Below are positions 40,001 to 42,665 of a stretch of DNA of 64,000 nucleotides, piece by piece. The notes beneath the pieces were generated by a model. It was not told the DNA's origin, searched no databases, and saw only the letters and a list, made by a program, of their open reading frames with translations. Position 1 is the first letter of the stretch. Each line of letters starts with the position of its first letter. Origin of the DNA: Silurus meridionalis (taxonomy: Eukaryota; Chordata; Actinopteri; Siluriformes; Siluridae); NCBI RefSeq assembly GCF_014805685.1, contig NC_060886.1, positions 24,029,108 through 24,093,107 of the forward strand, in the 5' to 3' direction. The translations under genes and the position numbers were made by a program.

Positions 40001-41995
40001 CCCTCTACGGAGGGACCTTCTGTCCCAGGCGGGCGGGGAGATTTATCATCCGCACCCGGACAGAATTGCTCTCTGGGCCTGGCCCGTGAGAGGTGGAACT
40101 TGAGTGTGGCTGGTTTGCCCCAATGGGTTATACACACTATCCAGAGTGCCAGGGCCTCGTCTACTCGCACGCTTTATGACAATAAATGGCGAGTTTTTGA
40201 GGAGTGGTGTGGCCGCGGTCACATTTCTCTTTCCAGTGTTCTGTGGGAGACATTTTGTGTTTTCTCCAGGATTTGCTGGATAAAGGGAAAGCTTTTTCTA
40301 CTTTAAAAGTGTATCTGGCGGCTATTTCTGCATGTCACGTCGGGTTTAATAACGAACCTGCGGGTCGGCACCCCTTGATTAGCCGGTTTATGAAAGGTGC
40401 ACGCCGTATAAGGCGGTGTCTCGGCGGTTAGTGCCTCAGTGGGACCTGTCCTTGGTTTTGAAGCCCTTTCTCATCACCCCTTGAGCGGTGGATGGCGTGG
40501 GGCTGAAATTTCTTTCTCTTAAGGCGGTGCTGCTTGTGGCTCTAGTGACTGCTAAGCGTGTGAGCGAGCTGCAAGCCCTGTCTGTCTCTGTTCAGGATAT
40601 TTGTGCGGCAGCTGGCTGGGCCACGCCGCACACCTTTGTGCGGTTTTATAGACTAGATGTGTCTGAGTCATCCTTGGCACATGCAGTGCTGAGTGCCAGG
40701 CGTTCTGAGCCTATGTGATTGACCTGTGCAATCCGGGAGCAGTCTATATCTCCCATAGTGAAACACCGAGCGAAGTTAGAAAAAGAACGATGGGTTACTT
40801 AACGTAATCCGGGTTCTTTGATAACAGAGTGAGGTGTTTCACCAGCACTTCCCTCCTTGCACGGGGACGGGAAGAAATCTCGCTGCAATGATGTTAGAAG
40901 GGGTCGACCTGAGGGATAAAGGTGGGGCGGAGCCTGATCTCAGGTCGACCTGTCTGTCAAGACAGACGTGGTGTCATTAGAGCTTCCGTAGTTGGTCACG
41001 CCCAAAGCGATTCCCATAGTGAAACACCTCACTCTGTTATCAAAGAACCCGGGATTACGTTAAGTAACCCATCGTTATTCAGGCAGCAAAAGCTGATCTT
41101 GTTTTTAAACCAACTGCACTATTAGCTTGTCCCATAACAAAATGAACACACATTATCTATGTTGCTAAGATGCTAAAAAATAAATTTGCTAAACAAAGCA
41201 TAATTTTGTAATTGATGCAGAGCTATTTGATTCAAAATAGAATATTAAAAAGGATGTGTGATGTCTATTTGAAGGTCTATAAAGGTTATGTAGATGACTG
41301 CCGGAACACTGACAATGCCTGGGTGGAAAGCACTGTAATATCAGTACACCTGGAGGATGAGTGGCATTTGATGATGCAGGGTGGTGTTGGTGGTGAGGTA
41401 TGAAGCTTTCACTCTCTTTTCACTTAATTGGCTCAACTAAATTTCATGTTCATTTAATGACACAAAATTGAGCCATCATATAAACTGTATATAGCATTTC
41501 AATACAATGAGTATAAATGAGTTAAAAAAAAAAAACAACCCCACAAGATACAAAGTGCAAGGGGATATTACAAAGTATGTAGATTAATGCACACTGCGCA
41601 CTGTACTACTTTATCTCAAGTTTCAGATTGTACTTGTTTAAAAAAACAATTTATTTTAAGTTAAAATAAAAAAAGTGAATTCTACTAATTTATATTTAGA
41701 AATGAACGTATGCTTGAATGTACTATCAATATCGTTATTTGCCCCAACCATAAGACTTTAATGTGAATCATCTTTAAGACGCGAAAAGAAAAACGTCTAT
41801 TTAATTTAGTGTAAACACATTTTTAATGGTAGTGTTTACACAATATAACATTGTATGTTGTATGTGTTCTCTCTTTAGTCTTTCAGCAACACAGGGAAGT
41901 TTCAGTGGTGCAAGGTGAGCAGCAAAACAGATGTGCACCCATACCAACGAGAAGCTCTTTTCAACATCGCCAACATATACAAAATTAAGCTATAA
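5119..41995 (+). CDS. trpm2: trpm2, TRPM2-type cation channel with NUDT9-homology tail (5'-partial, 23 exons plus one duplicated exon)
   Basis: The family is a Ca2+-permeable plasma-membrane channel opened by ADP-ribose and Ca2+ in oxidative-stress signalling. Joining the exons listed separately, and using only one copy of the duplicated exon, gives an open frame of 3069 nt (1022 residues and TAA); every junction has AG acceptor and GT donor and matching phase. Domains in order: pre-channel melastatin homology region (residues about 1-310), S1-S6 with pore (about 330-600), TRP helix, coiled coil (about 700-750), NUDT9-like domain (about 800-1022). Human TRPM2 recalled from memory matches along the whole length, including the C-terminal tail that other TRPM2-like relatives (TRPM8, TRPM4, TRPM5) lack. 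The N-terminal part is outside the window. Introns carry many transposons. Identification is firm; exon ends at the few weak donors (5841, 29334, 32524) are less certain. Confidence 0.95.
5724..5840 (+). CDS. trpm2: trpm2 exon b, melastatin homology region
   Basis: 39 codons, phase 0 to 0, acceptor TTTACAG. The motif [20 protein letters not shown] matches the TRPM2/TRPM8 signature of an RDL(L/F)xWxVxxNxxxLAxIIW helix pair. The donor GTTCAA at 5841 is weak, but the frame joins cleanly to the next exon to give [20 protein letters not shown], as in human TRPM2. Confidence 0.9.
5841..6685. other. trpm2 intron, AT-rich, no gene recognised
   Basis: Intron between exon b and the first duplicated unit. 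It contains a short poly(A) at about 6469 and a triple AGTAGATC at about 6627. No splice-flanked coding sequence was seen. Confidence 0.6.
7167..8035 (+). mobile_element. hAT element with BED-finger transposase remnant, unit 1
   Basis: Begins CAGACCTGGGCAAACTAC, then a GGGCCACATCCGGCCC block typical of hAT ends. A broken + frame near 7358-7500 reads [20 protein letters not shown] then NAKISRG, a BED zinc-finger start as in ZBED/Charlie-type hAT transposases. Further on it reads [11 protein letters not shown]. The protein is interrupted by stops, shifts and a SINE-like insert at about 7520-7655. Confidence 0.72.
7520..7655 (-). repeat. Short interspersed repeat inside the hAT copy, unit 1
   Basis: On the - strand it reads GGCATTTAGCAGACGCCCTT then ATACAGAGCGAC, a stretch that also occurs at 11590-11725, at 22838-22925 and weakly at 29345-29410. 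Family name not assigned. Confidence 0.55.
8624..8756 (+). CDS. trpm2: trpm2 exon c, first copy of a duplicated exon
   Basis: 133 nt, phase 0 to 1, acceptor TGTCTACAG, donor GTATAG. Encodes [20 protein letters not shown] and onward to YYEKQAIG, matching the conserved [16 protein letters not shown] helix of human TRPM2. An identical exon lies at 12691-12823 inside a 4-kb tandem duplication. Only one copy can be used: the exon length is not a multiple of three and starts in phase 0, so using both in series gives GTG CAA TGA at the junction. Confidence 0.88.
8873..8937. repeat. (TA)n microsatellite, unit 1
   Basis: TA run about 115 bp downstream of exon c, ending in TATACATATACATATA. The equivalent in unit 2 is at 12940. 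Confidence 0.97.
9159..9624. mobile_element. Non-autonomous hAT element with 8-bp target duplication, unit 1
   Basis: Termini CAGTGGTCCCCAAC and GTTGGGGACCACTG are perfect inverted repeats of 14 bp. Flanks ACCTAGAG (9151-9158) and ACCTAAAG (9625-9632) differ by one base, an 8-bp target-site duplication as hAT elements make. A second inner pair, CCACGGACCGGT and ACGGACCGGTG, sits close to the ends. No coding sequence. Confidence 0.85.
10020..10075. repeat. (CA)n-(GT)n mirror microsatellite, unit 1
   Basis: A CA run passes into a GT run through ACGTGTGGGTGTG, forming a self-complementary tract. The copy in unit 2 is at 14105-14146 and is shorter. Confidence 0.85.
10130..10700. other. GC-rich block of unknown origin, unit 1; probable retroelement fragment
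   Basis: After a short T-rich tandem (TTTAACATCAGC), a GC-rich stretch runs from about 10195 to 10665 and contrasts with the AT-rich intron. Its - strand opening [11 protein letters not shown] resembles [10 protein letters not shown] encoded on + at about 26440, next to a DIRS gag fragment. That hints at a shared retroelement source. No domain was recognised in any frame. Confidence 0.35.
11027..12567. mobile_element. DNA transposon with CAACCCCAAATCC termini, unit 2
   Basis: Second copy, within the tandem duplication, of the element at 6961-8499, with the same inner hAT insert. Confidence 0.75.
11235..12103 (+). mobile_element. hAT element with BED-finger remnant, unit 2
   Basis: Copy of 7167-8035. 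It keeps GGGATGCACCGAAAATTCGG and ATTCGGCCGAAATAC, where unit 1 has lost single bases. Unit 2 is therefore closer to the third copy at 14927-15916 at these sites. Confidence 0.72.
12691..12823 (+). CDS. trpm2: trpm2 exon c', second copy of the duplicated exon
   Basis: Base-for-base the same 133 nt as 8624-8756, with the same acceptor (TGTCTACAG) and donor (GTATAG) and the same flanking intron. Either copy splices in frame to the exon at 17075. Possible readings are mutually exclusive use, one silent copy, or an assembly duplication; sequence alone does not tell which copy is used. Confidence 0.8.
12940..12995. repeat. (TA)n microsatellite, unit 2
   Basis: TA run about 115 bp after exon c', equivalent to 8873. 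Confidence 0.97.
13229..13701. mobile_element. Non-autonomous hAT element with 8-bp target duplication, unit 2
   Basis: Copy of 9159-9624 with the same termini and the same flanks ACCTAGAG (13221-13228) and ACCTAAAG (13702-13709). The shared flanks show it was copied by the segmental duplication, not inserted twice. Confidence 0.85.
14200..14770. other. GC-rich block of unknown origin, unit 2
   Basis: Copy of 10130-10700. Homopolymer runs are longer here (for example CCCCC at about 14306). Confidence 0.35.
14927..15916 (-). mobile_element. hAT element with BED-finger transposase remnant, inverted third copy
   Basis: Inverted relative of 7167-8035: it starts ACAAGGGGCCACATGAGAAA and ends GTTTGCCCAGGTCTG. 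The - strand frames encode a BED-like finger (CKTCNA ... NHPDCH) and then [31 protein letters not shown] and [10 protein letters not shown], as in ZBED5-type hAT transposases. It lacks the SINE-like insert, so it preserves more of the coding region. Stops near 15410 and elsewhere make it a pseudogene. Confidence 0.75.
15917..17074. other. trpm2 intron, no gene recognised
   Basis: It contains a - strand open stretch (16032-16247: [16 protein letters not shown]...) and a + strand one (16299-16553), neither of which I recognise. Both may be pieces of old repeats. T-rich and A-rich runs follow to the acceptor of exon d. Confidence 0.5.
17075..17220 (+). CDS. trpm2: trpm2 exon d, pre-S1 region
   Basis: 146 nt, phase 1 to 0, acceptor CATCTCAG, donor GTAAAC. 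Encodes [20 protein letters not shown] and then [15 protein letters not shown] and AHSGVQ, collinear with human TRPM2 [20 protein letters not shown] and TTCLQLALEAKDM. Residues here form the last melastatin homology helices that contact the channel's S2-S3 side. Confidence 0.93.
17259..17323. repeat. (TA)n microsatellite in the 160-bp intron between trpm2 exons d and e
   Basis: About 65 bp of TA starting 39 bp after the donor at 17221 and ending 57 bp before the acceptor. Confidence 0.97.
17381..17493 (+). CDS. trpm2: trpm2 exon e, pre-S1 helix
   Basis: 113 nt, phase 0 to 2, acceptor GTTTTCTCAG, donor GTAACA. Encodes [20 protein letters not shown] followed by the hydrophobic [15 protein letters not shown], the pre-S1 segment (human: WWGQLSVDNGLWR, then CMLAFPLLLTGL). 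The 160-bp intron before it is almost half (TA)n. Confidence 0.93.
17727..17834 (+). CDS. trpm2: trpm2 exon f, charged linker before S1
   Basis: 108 nt, phase 2 to 2, acceptor CCCTTTTAG, donor GTAATG. Encodes [18 protein letters not shown] then [17 protein letters not shown], a charged and little conserved linker between the pre-S1 helix and S1. It is kept as coding because its phases fit on both sides and its frame has no stop. Confidence 0.85.
19338..19988 (+). pseudogene. Repetitive open frame of the nested LTR element, function unknown
   Basis: Open from an ATG at 19338 for 216 codons, Arg/Ser-rich (repeated RVSTSA-like blocks) and ending in the [10 protein letters not shown] repeats. 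It lies just after the first LTR-like repeat, where gag would be. No gag motif or zinc knuckle is visible. Because the repeats also leave other frames open, this may be non-coding. Confidence 0.35.
19824..19940 (+). repeat. 30-bp tandem repeat encoding [10 protein letters not shown]
   Basis: Four units of about 30 bp (GGCGACGTCTCGCCTCTGAG plus CTCCTCCGAT) lie within a 216-codon open frame (19338-19988). The unit length is a multiple of three, so the frame is kept. From 20180 to 20960 a looser 30-bp pattern (CTCCAGACCTCCGTGGTGGG and variants) continues in changing frames. Confidence 0.75.
22246..22471 (+). CDS. trpm2: trpm2 exon g, S1 and S2
   Basis: 226 nt, phase 2 to 0, acceptor CTCCAACTAG, donor GTAAGA. 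After a short polar lead it encodes S1 ([19 protein letters not shown]), the conserved DFQPMPSW loop and S2 ending MLEEVRQ. The Glu and Gln of EVRQ are two of the S2-S3 Ca2+-site residues known in TRPM2, TRPM4, TRPM5 and TRPM8, and both are present. The acceptor choice rests on phase; no other AG nearby keeps the frame. Confidence 0.92.
22472..23399. other. trpm2 intron, with a short interspersed repeat at 22838-22925
   Basis: The repeat CATTTACGGCATTTGGAAGA then CGCCCTTATCCAGAG is the same family as the - strand copy at 7520. The rest of the intron is AT-rich and shows no exon. Confidence 0.55.
23400..23518 (+). CDS. trpm2: trpm2 exon h, S2-S3 loop and S3
   Basis: 119 nt, phase 0 to 2, acceptor TTCTTCTTAG, donor GTTAGC. 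Encodes [14 protein letters not shown] and S3 ([20 protein letters not shown]). The Asn and Asp of WNILD correspond to the remaining residues of the intracellular Ca2+ site (human FWNKLD), so the Ca2+ co-agonist site looks intact. Confidence 0.94.
23646..23784 (+). CDS. trpm2: trpm2 exon i, S4 and S4-S5 linker
   Basis: 139 nt, phase 2 to 0, acceptor TTTTCACCAG, donor GTAAGA. Encodes [19 protein letters not shown] (S4) and [16 protein letters not shown], which is near identical to human TRPM2 [16 protein letters not shown]. As in other TRPM channels, S4 has few basic residues. Confidence 0.95.
24009..24180 (+). CDS. trpm2: trpm2 exon j, S5, pore helix and selectivity filter
   Basis: 172 nt, phase 0 to 1, acceptor TTCTCTGTAG, donor GTAAGT. 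Encodes S5 ([20 protein letters not shown]), then [20 protein letters not shown]. The filter reads FGNMPDNVD where human TRPM2 has FGQIPGYID: the FG and the trailing Asp are kept and the middle differs. Confidence 0.95.
24181..25742. other. trpm2 intron; nothing firmly recognised, possible old repeat at 24480-25320
   Basis: After a T15 run at about 24239, a stretch from about 24545 to 25200 is less AT-rich and reads like repeat-derived sequence (CAGCTGGGATTTAAGTCTCT is a phrase often found at fish retroposon tails). No domain or terminal repeat could be defined. Confidence 0.4.
25743..26110 (-). pseudogene. DIRS-like gag fragment
   Basis: On the - strand it reads [20 protein letters not shown] and, in an overlapping frame, [20 protein letters not shown]. 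These are the conserved [10 protein letters not shown] and [10 protein letters not shown] blocks of teleost DIRS ORF1. Sequence to about 26540 may belong to the same element; 26440 encodes [10 protein letters not shown] on +. Confidence 0.65.
26723..26903 (+). CDS. trpm2: trpm2 exon k, outer pore loop and S6
   Basis: 181 nt, phase 1 to 2, acceptor TGTTTTGTCCAG, donor GTGAGT. Encodes an extracellular loop with [11 protein letters not shown] and two cysteines (NSC and KPKC) that match the pore-loop disulfide pair of TRPM2. The NGT is an N-glycosylation sequon also present in human TRPM2. S6 follows ([20 protein letters not shown]). Confidence 0.95.
26904..28203. other. trpm2 intron, AT-rich, no gene or repeat recognised
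   Basis: Between the pore/S6 exon and the TRP-helix exon. A 65-codon open stretch at 27767-27964 has no recognisable similarity and lacks splice context. Confidence 0.55.
28204..28385 (+). CDS. trpm2: trpm2 exon l, end of S6 and TRP helix
   Basis: 182 nt, phase 2 to 1, acceptor ATTCCGAAG (weak pyrimidine tract), donor GTAAGC. Encodes [20 protein letters not shown] then [20 protein letters not shown], the TRP helix and the following re-entrant segment, very close to human TRPM2 (IWKFQRHDLIEEYHGRP). Ends in a basic stretch [14 protein letters not shown]. Confidence 0.95.
28553..28685 (+). CDS. trpm2: trpm2 exon m, post-TRP acidic helix
   Basis: 133 nt, phase 1 to 2, acceptor GGATACAG, donor GTAAAG. 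Encodes [20 protein letters not shown] and [11 protein letters not shown], matching the LLSWE...KENYL segment of human TRPM2. Confidence 0.93.
28686..29245. other. trpm2 intron, no gene recognised
   Basis: AT-rich. ATATCTGCTAAATGCCACCA near 28787 is a trace of the SINE-like repeat seen at 7520 and 22838. Confidence 0.5.
29246..29333 (+). CDS. trpm2: trpm2 exon n, coiled-coil part 1
   Basis: 88 nt, phase 2 to 0, acceptor TCTTTTTCAG, donor GTCTGA (weak). Encodes [20 protein letters not shown] then KRLGRLEEQ, aligning with MEQRLASLEEQ of human TRPM2. It begins the tetramerising coiled coil. Confidence 0.88.
29535..30960 (-). mobile_element. Tc1-like element, degraded, - strand
   Basis: The left part (ACAAAAGTGAGTACACCCCT, then GAGCTGGCAACAAAAGTAAG) carries two direct repeats of an IR/DR-type terminus. 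The right part has CTCACATTTGTTGCCAGC in inverted orientation, then stops at ACAATAATGG. The - strand frames encode [20 protein letters not shown] (30569-30754) and [20 protein letters not shown] (30264-30515), the HTH and DDE-region motifs of Tc1 transposase. Stops and shifts show it is dead. The outer right terminal repeat is missing, cut off at the LTR-like repeats. Confidence 0.85.
30970..31980. mobile_element. LTR-like direct repeats with a short internal segment
   Basis: TGTAACAAACTCACTGGTAC plus the next 30 bases occurs at 30970 and at 31654. After it the two copies share blocks (GCACGCC, GTCCACC, CGCTGGCCGACAC-like) with gaps. The second copy ends AGCAATTTACA at 31980, giving TG...CA ends. 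About 330 bp between the copies holds no RT or gag motif. Likely a degraded LTR pair or two related LTRs; orientation unknown. Confidence 0.55.
32100..32187 (+). CDS. trpm2: trpm2 exon o, coiled-coil part 2
   Basis: 88 nt, phase 0 to 1, acceptor TTCTCATAG, donor GTAAGA. Encodes [20 protein letters not shown], the heptad-bearing continuation (human VAQTAQALHWIVRTLRASGF). A 2.77-kb intron packed with a Tc1 relic and LTR-like repeats separates it from exon n. Confidence 0.93.
32369..32523 (+). CDS. trpm2: trpm2 exon p, linker into the NUDT9-like domain
   Basis: 155 nt, phase 1 to 0, acceptor CCCCTTCAG, donor GTGCCT (weak). An acidic spacer is followed by [20 protein letters not shown] and EEKVPWE, matching the conserved RHxxYPxxxxxRFPVPxEKVPWE start of the TRPM2 NUDT9-homology domain. 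Reading past the donor meets TGA after six codons. Confidence 0.93.
32615..32682. repeat. (TA)n microsatellite in the 187-bp intron between trpm2 exons p and q
   Basis: About 68 bp of TA, ending 28 bp before the acceptor-flanked exon at 32711. Confidence 0.97.
32711..32763 (+). CDS. trpm2: trpm2 exon q, NUDT9-like domain
   Basis: 53 nt, phase 0 to 2, acceptor TATTGTAG, donor GTAGGT. Encodes [17 protein letters not shown], aligning with EFLIYDPPFYTAE of human TRPM2. The acceptor lies just 28 bp after a (TA)n tract that fills much of the 187-bp intron. Confidence 0.85.
32871..32900 (+). CDS. trpm2: trpm2 exon r, 30-nt microexon, NUDT9-like domain
   Basis: Only 30 nt, phase 2 to 2, acceptor TTCTAAACAG, donor GTAAGA. 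With its neighbours it reads [12 protein letters not shown]. It is in frame, so skipping it would delete ten residues without a frameshift. Inferred from good splice sites and phase; human TRPM2 has a longer, non-matching stretch here. Confidence 0.72.
33059..33145 (+). CDS. trpm2: trpm2 exon s, NUDT9-like domain core
   Basis: 87 nt, phase 2 to 2, acceptor TGGATGCCAG, donor GTAAAG. Encodes [20 protein letters not shown], the diagnostic NPxGRTGLxGxGxLxxxGPN motif shared by NUDT9 and the TRPM2 tail. This motif separates TRPM2 from other TRPM channels. Confidence 0.96.
33518..33587 (+). CDS. trpm2: trpm2 exon t, NUDT9-like domain, start of the Nudix region
   Basis: 70 nt, phase 2 to 0, acceptor TTTTCTATAG, donor GTGAGA. 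Encodes [20 protein letters not shown] then LPG, leading into GG of the Nudix box in the next exon. Confidence 0.9.
33588..34117. other. trpm2 intron with a LINE 3'-end fragment
   Basis: 33876-33950 on the - strand reads AAATCCGCTTTGAGACAATG then TCTGTTGTGAAAAGCGCTAT, the same tail as the L2/Rex1-like LINE at 45895-45965. It is a 5'-truncated - strand copy of about 75 bp. Confidence 0.7.
34118..34225 (+). CDS. trpm2: trpm2 exon u, degenerate Nudix box
   Basis: 108 nt, phase 0 to 0, acceptor CCCCTCTAG, donor GTCAGT. Encodes [20 protein letters not shown]. The expected Nudix signature is G-x5-E-x7-REUxEExGU. Here G-x5-E is kept, but RE is replaced by AA and the EE pair by K-D, so the metal-binding glutamates needed for hydrolysis are not all present. 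A catalytically weak or dead domain is inferred. Confidence 0.93.
34558..34925 (+). mobile_element. Tc1/mariner-derived fragment
   Basis: Starts CAGTATATTTCCAAAATTAT. Broken + frames read [10 protein letters not shown], then a segment ending [12 protein letters not shown], resembling the QDNAPCH...PDLNPIE region of Tc1 transposases. Similar fragments lie at 61190-61510 (+) and 63085-63340 (-). Confidence 0.5.
34979..36170. mobile_element. DNA transposon with AACCCCAATT termini (superfamily not assigned)
   Basis: The left end AACCCCAATTTTAAAAAGGT and the right end TGGAATTGGGGTTGTA are inverted. The second motif GTACACTGTGTAAAATGTAA, just inside, is shared with 6980-7000. No intact coding sequence; a 134-codon stretch (35074-35478) is not recognised. 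Confidence 0.7.
36324..36689. mobile_element. MITE with TACCGTATTTTTCGGACTAT termini, copy 1
   Basis: The left end TACCGTATTTTTCGGACTAT and the right end ATAGTCCGGAAATTACGGTA are inverted repeats. Inside are further ACTATAAGCCGC-type repeats. About 366 bp, non-coding. An inverted, longer relative lies at 61694-62375. Confidence 0.8.
36962..37030. repeat. (TA)n microsatellite
   Basis: About 69 bp of TA in the large intron before the second DIRS-like element. Confidence 0.97.
37709..38730 (+). pseudogene. DIRS gag-like ORF1, frameshifted
   Basis: The frame 37709-38161 has [20 protein letters not shown] then [20 protein letters not shown], the Cys/His cluster also present in the - strand element. 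The continuing frame from 38280 reads [20 protein letters not shown] and [20 protein letters not shown], the typical C-terminal half. A shift occurs between about 38160 and 38290. Confidence 0.75.
39040..39540 (+). pseudogene. DIRS reverse transcriptase, truncated before the catalytic loop
   Basis: From 39251 the + frame reads [20 protein letters not shown], then [20 protein letters not shown] (RT motif A). After [20 protein letters not shown] it runs directly into [13 protein letters not shown], which belongs to the RNase H side. The expected YxDD motif, thumb and most of RNase H are absent, evidence of a deletion at about 39545. Confidence 0.8.
39541..39900 (+). pseudogene. DIRS RNase H tail, deletion-joined and frameshifted
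   Basis: Pieces read [31 protein letters not shown], then in another frame [18 protein letters not shown], and finally [20 protein letters not shown], matching the block after RNase H in the - strand element (1783-2160). At least two frameshifts. Confidence 0.75.
40080..40720 (+). pseudogene. DIRS tyrosine recombinase, missing the H-x-x-R box
   Basis: Frames carry [14 protein letters not shown], then [20 protein letters not shown] and [12 protein letters not shown], the YR N-terminal core-binding part. The last frame runs [20 protein letters not shown] then [14 protein letters not shown]. In the - strand copy HSTRGLATLWALFKGVS precedes IQDICAAACW. Here that box is gone, so catalytic residues are deleted although the Tyr remains. 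Confidence 0.8.
41221..41397 (+). CDS. trpm2: trpm2 exon v, NUDT9-like domain
   Basis: 177 nt, phase 0 to 0, acceptor ATTGATGCAG, donor GTATGA. Encodes [20 protein letters not shown], nearly the same as human VYKGYMDDPRNTDNAWIET, then [10 protein letters not shown]. The 7.0-kb intron before it contains several transposons, with a DIRS terminus about 145 bp upstream. Confidence 0.95.
41879..41995 (+). CDS. trpm2: trpm2 terminal coding exon w with TAA stop
   Basis: Acceptor CTCTCTTTAG. 38 codons and TAA at 41993-41995. Encodes [20 protein letters not shown] then [13 protein letters not shown], matching the human C-terminal pattern (IRWQVVDRRIPLYANHKTLLQKAA). A poly(A) signal cannot be fixed; ATTAAA occurs near 42200. 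Confidence 0.93.
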   Translation, partial: SFSNTGKFQWCKVSSKTDVHPYQREALFNIANIYKIKL

Positions 41996-42316
41996 GGAAC
42001 CTTCTGACTCTCAGGAAGATGGACAAATGTGTACAGGGCTTTCACACATTCGGTACACACTTGTAGCAAATGCAATCTTTTTTACTGTACGTGTGAAAAA
42101 AATACTTCAAATCTAAGTTCCTTCAGGAATGTTTTGAATGGCGACCCGCAAGTTTGTTTAGTCTCCGCCTCGCACTTTGAGCTTTTTTTTATTAATTATT
42201 TATTAAACTTAAAAACATACACATCAATGGCAAGGGTATAAAAAAAAAACAAAAAAAAAAACACTGTGGCTACTCACTGCTTACCGGAAATAAGATTTGT
42301 TTTGCGAATGCATGAA

Positions 42317-42403
42317 AACGCTGAAGAATCAATAGTGCTAGTGTTAGCCGCTAACTAGGAAGTGGCTAGCGGCTAATGCTGTCGGTATGGATTCTTTAGC
42401 GTT
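42317..42403. repeat. 87-bp imperfect palindrome
   Basis: The arms AACGCTGAAGAATC...TTAGCCGCTA and TAGCGGCTAA...GATTCTTTAGCGTT pair with a central mismatch-rich part. About 28 of 39 positions pair, with wobble pairs adding two. Confidence 0.7.
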
Positions 42404-42592
42404 TTATGTCCAGCTTGAATGATTTCTCTTAAAAGGATAAAATCCTGACAATTCCTCATATGAATGGATTGGGAATGGATGGGAGTGAATGAATGAAAAA
42501 TAGAAATAATAGTCATTTGTTAAAGTATGTTGAAATAAGTAAAACAGTTAAATAGGTCATATCTTTAGAAAATAAATATTTAAAGTACCCCC

Positions 42593-42593
<1 letters not shown>

Positions 42594-42642
<49 letters not shown>

Positions 42643-42665
42643 AACACACACACACACAAATACAC
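42594..42665. repeat. (CA)n microsatellite with interruptions
   Basis: ACACAC runs broken by AAA about every 12-16 bp. Confidence 0.95.

Larger units (their letters stand above)
37240..41077 (+). mobile_element. DIRS-like tyrosine-recombinase retrotransposon, + strand, internally deleted
   Basis: On + it carries gag, RT, RNase H-tail and YR segments in DIRS order. The left terminus (CTTCGCTCGGTGTTTCACTA...) recurs inverted at 40752-40785, and a palindrome (arms about 40789-40843 and 41012-41075) closes the right end. It belongs to a different subfamily from 379-5015, but both share a core of about 24 bp around GGAATCGCTTTGGGCGTGAC. Two internal deletions remove catalytic parts. It lies in the trpm2 intron, in the gene's orientation. 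Confidence 0.85.
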
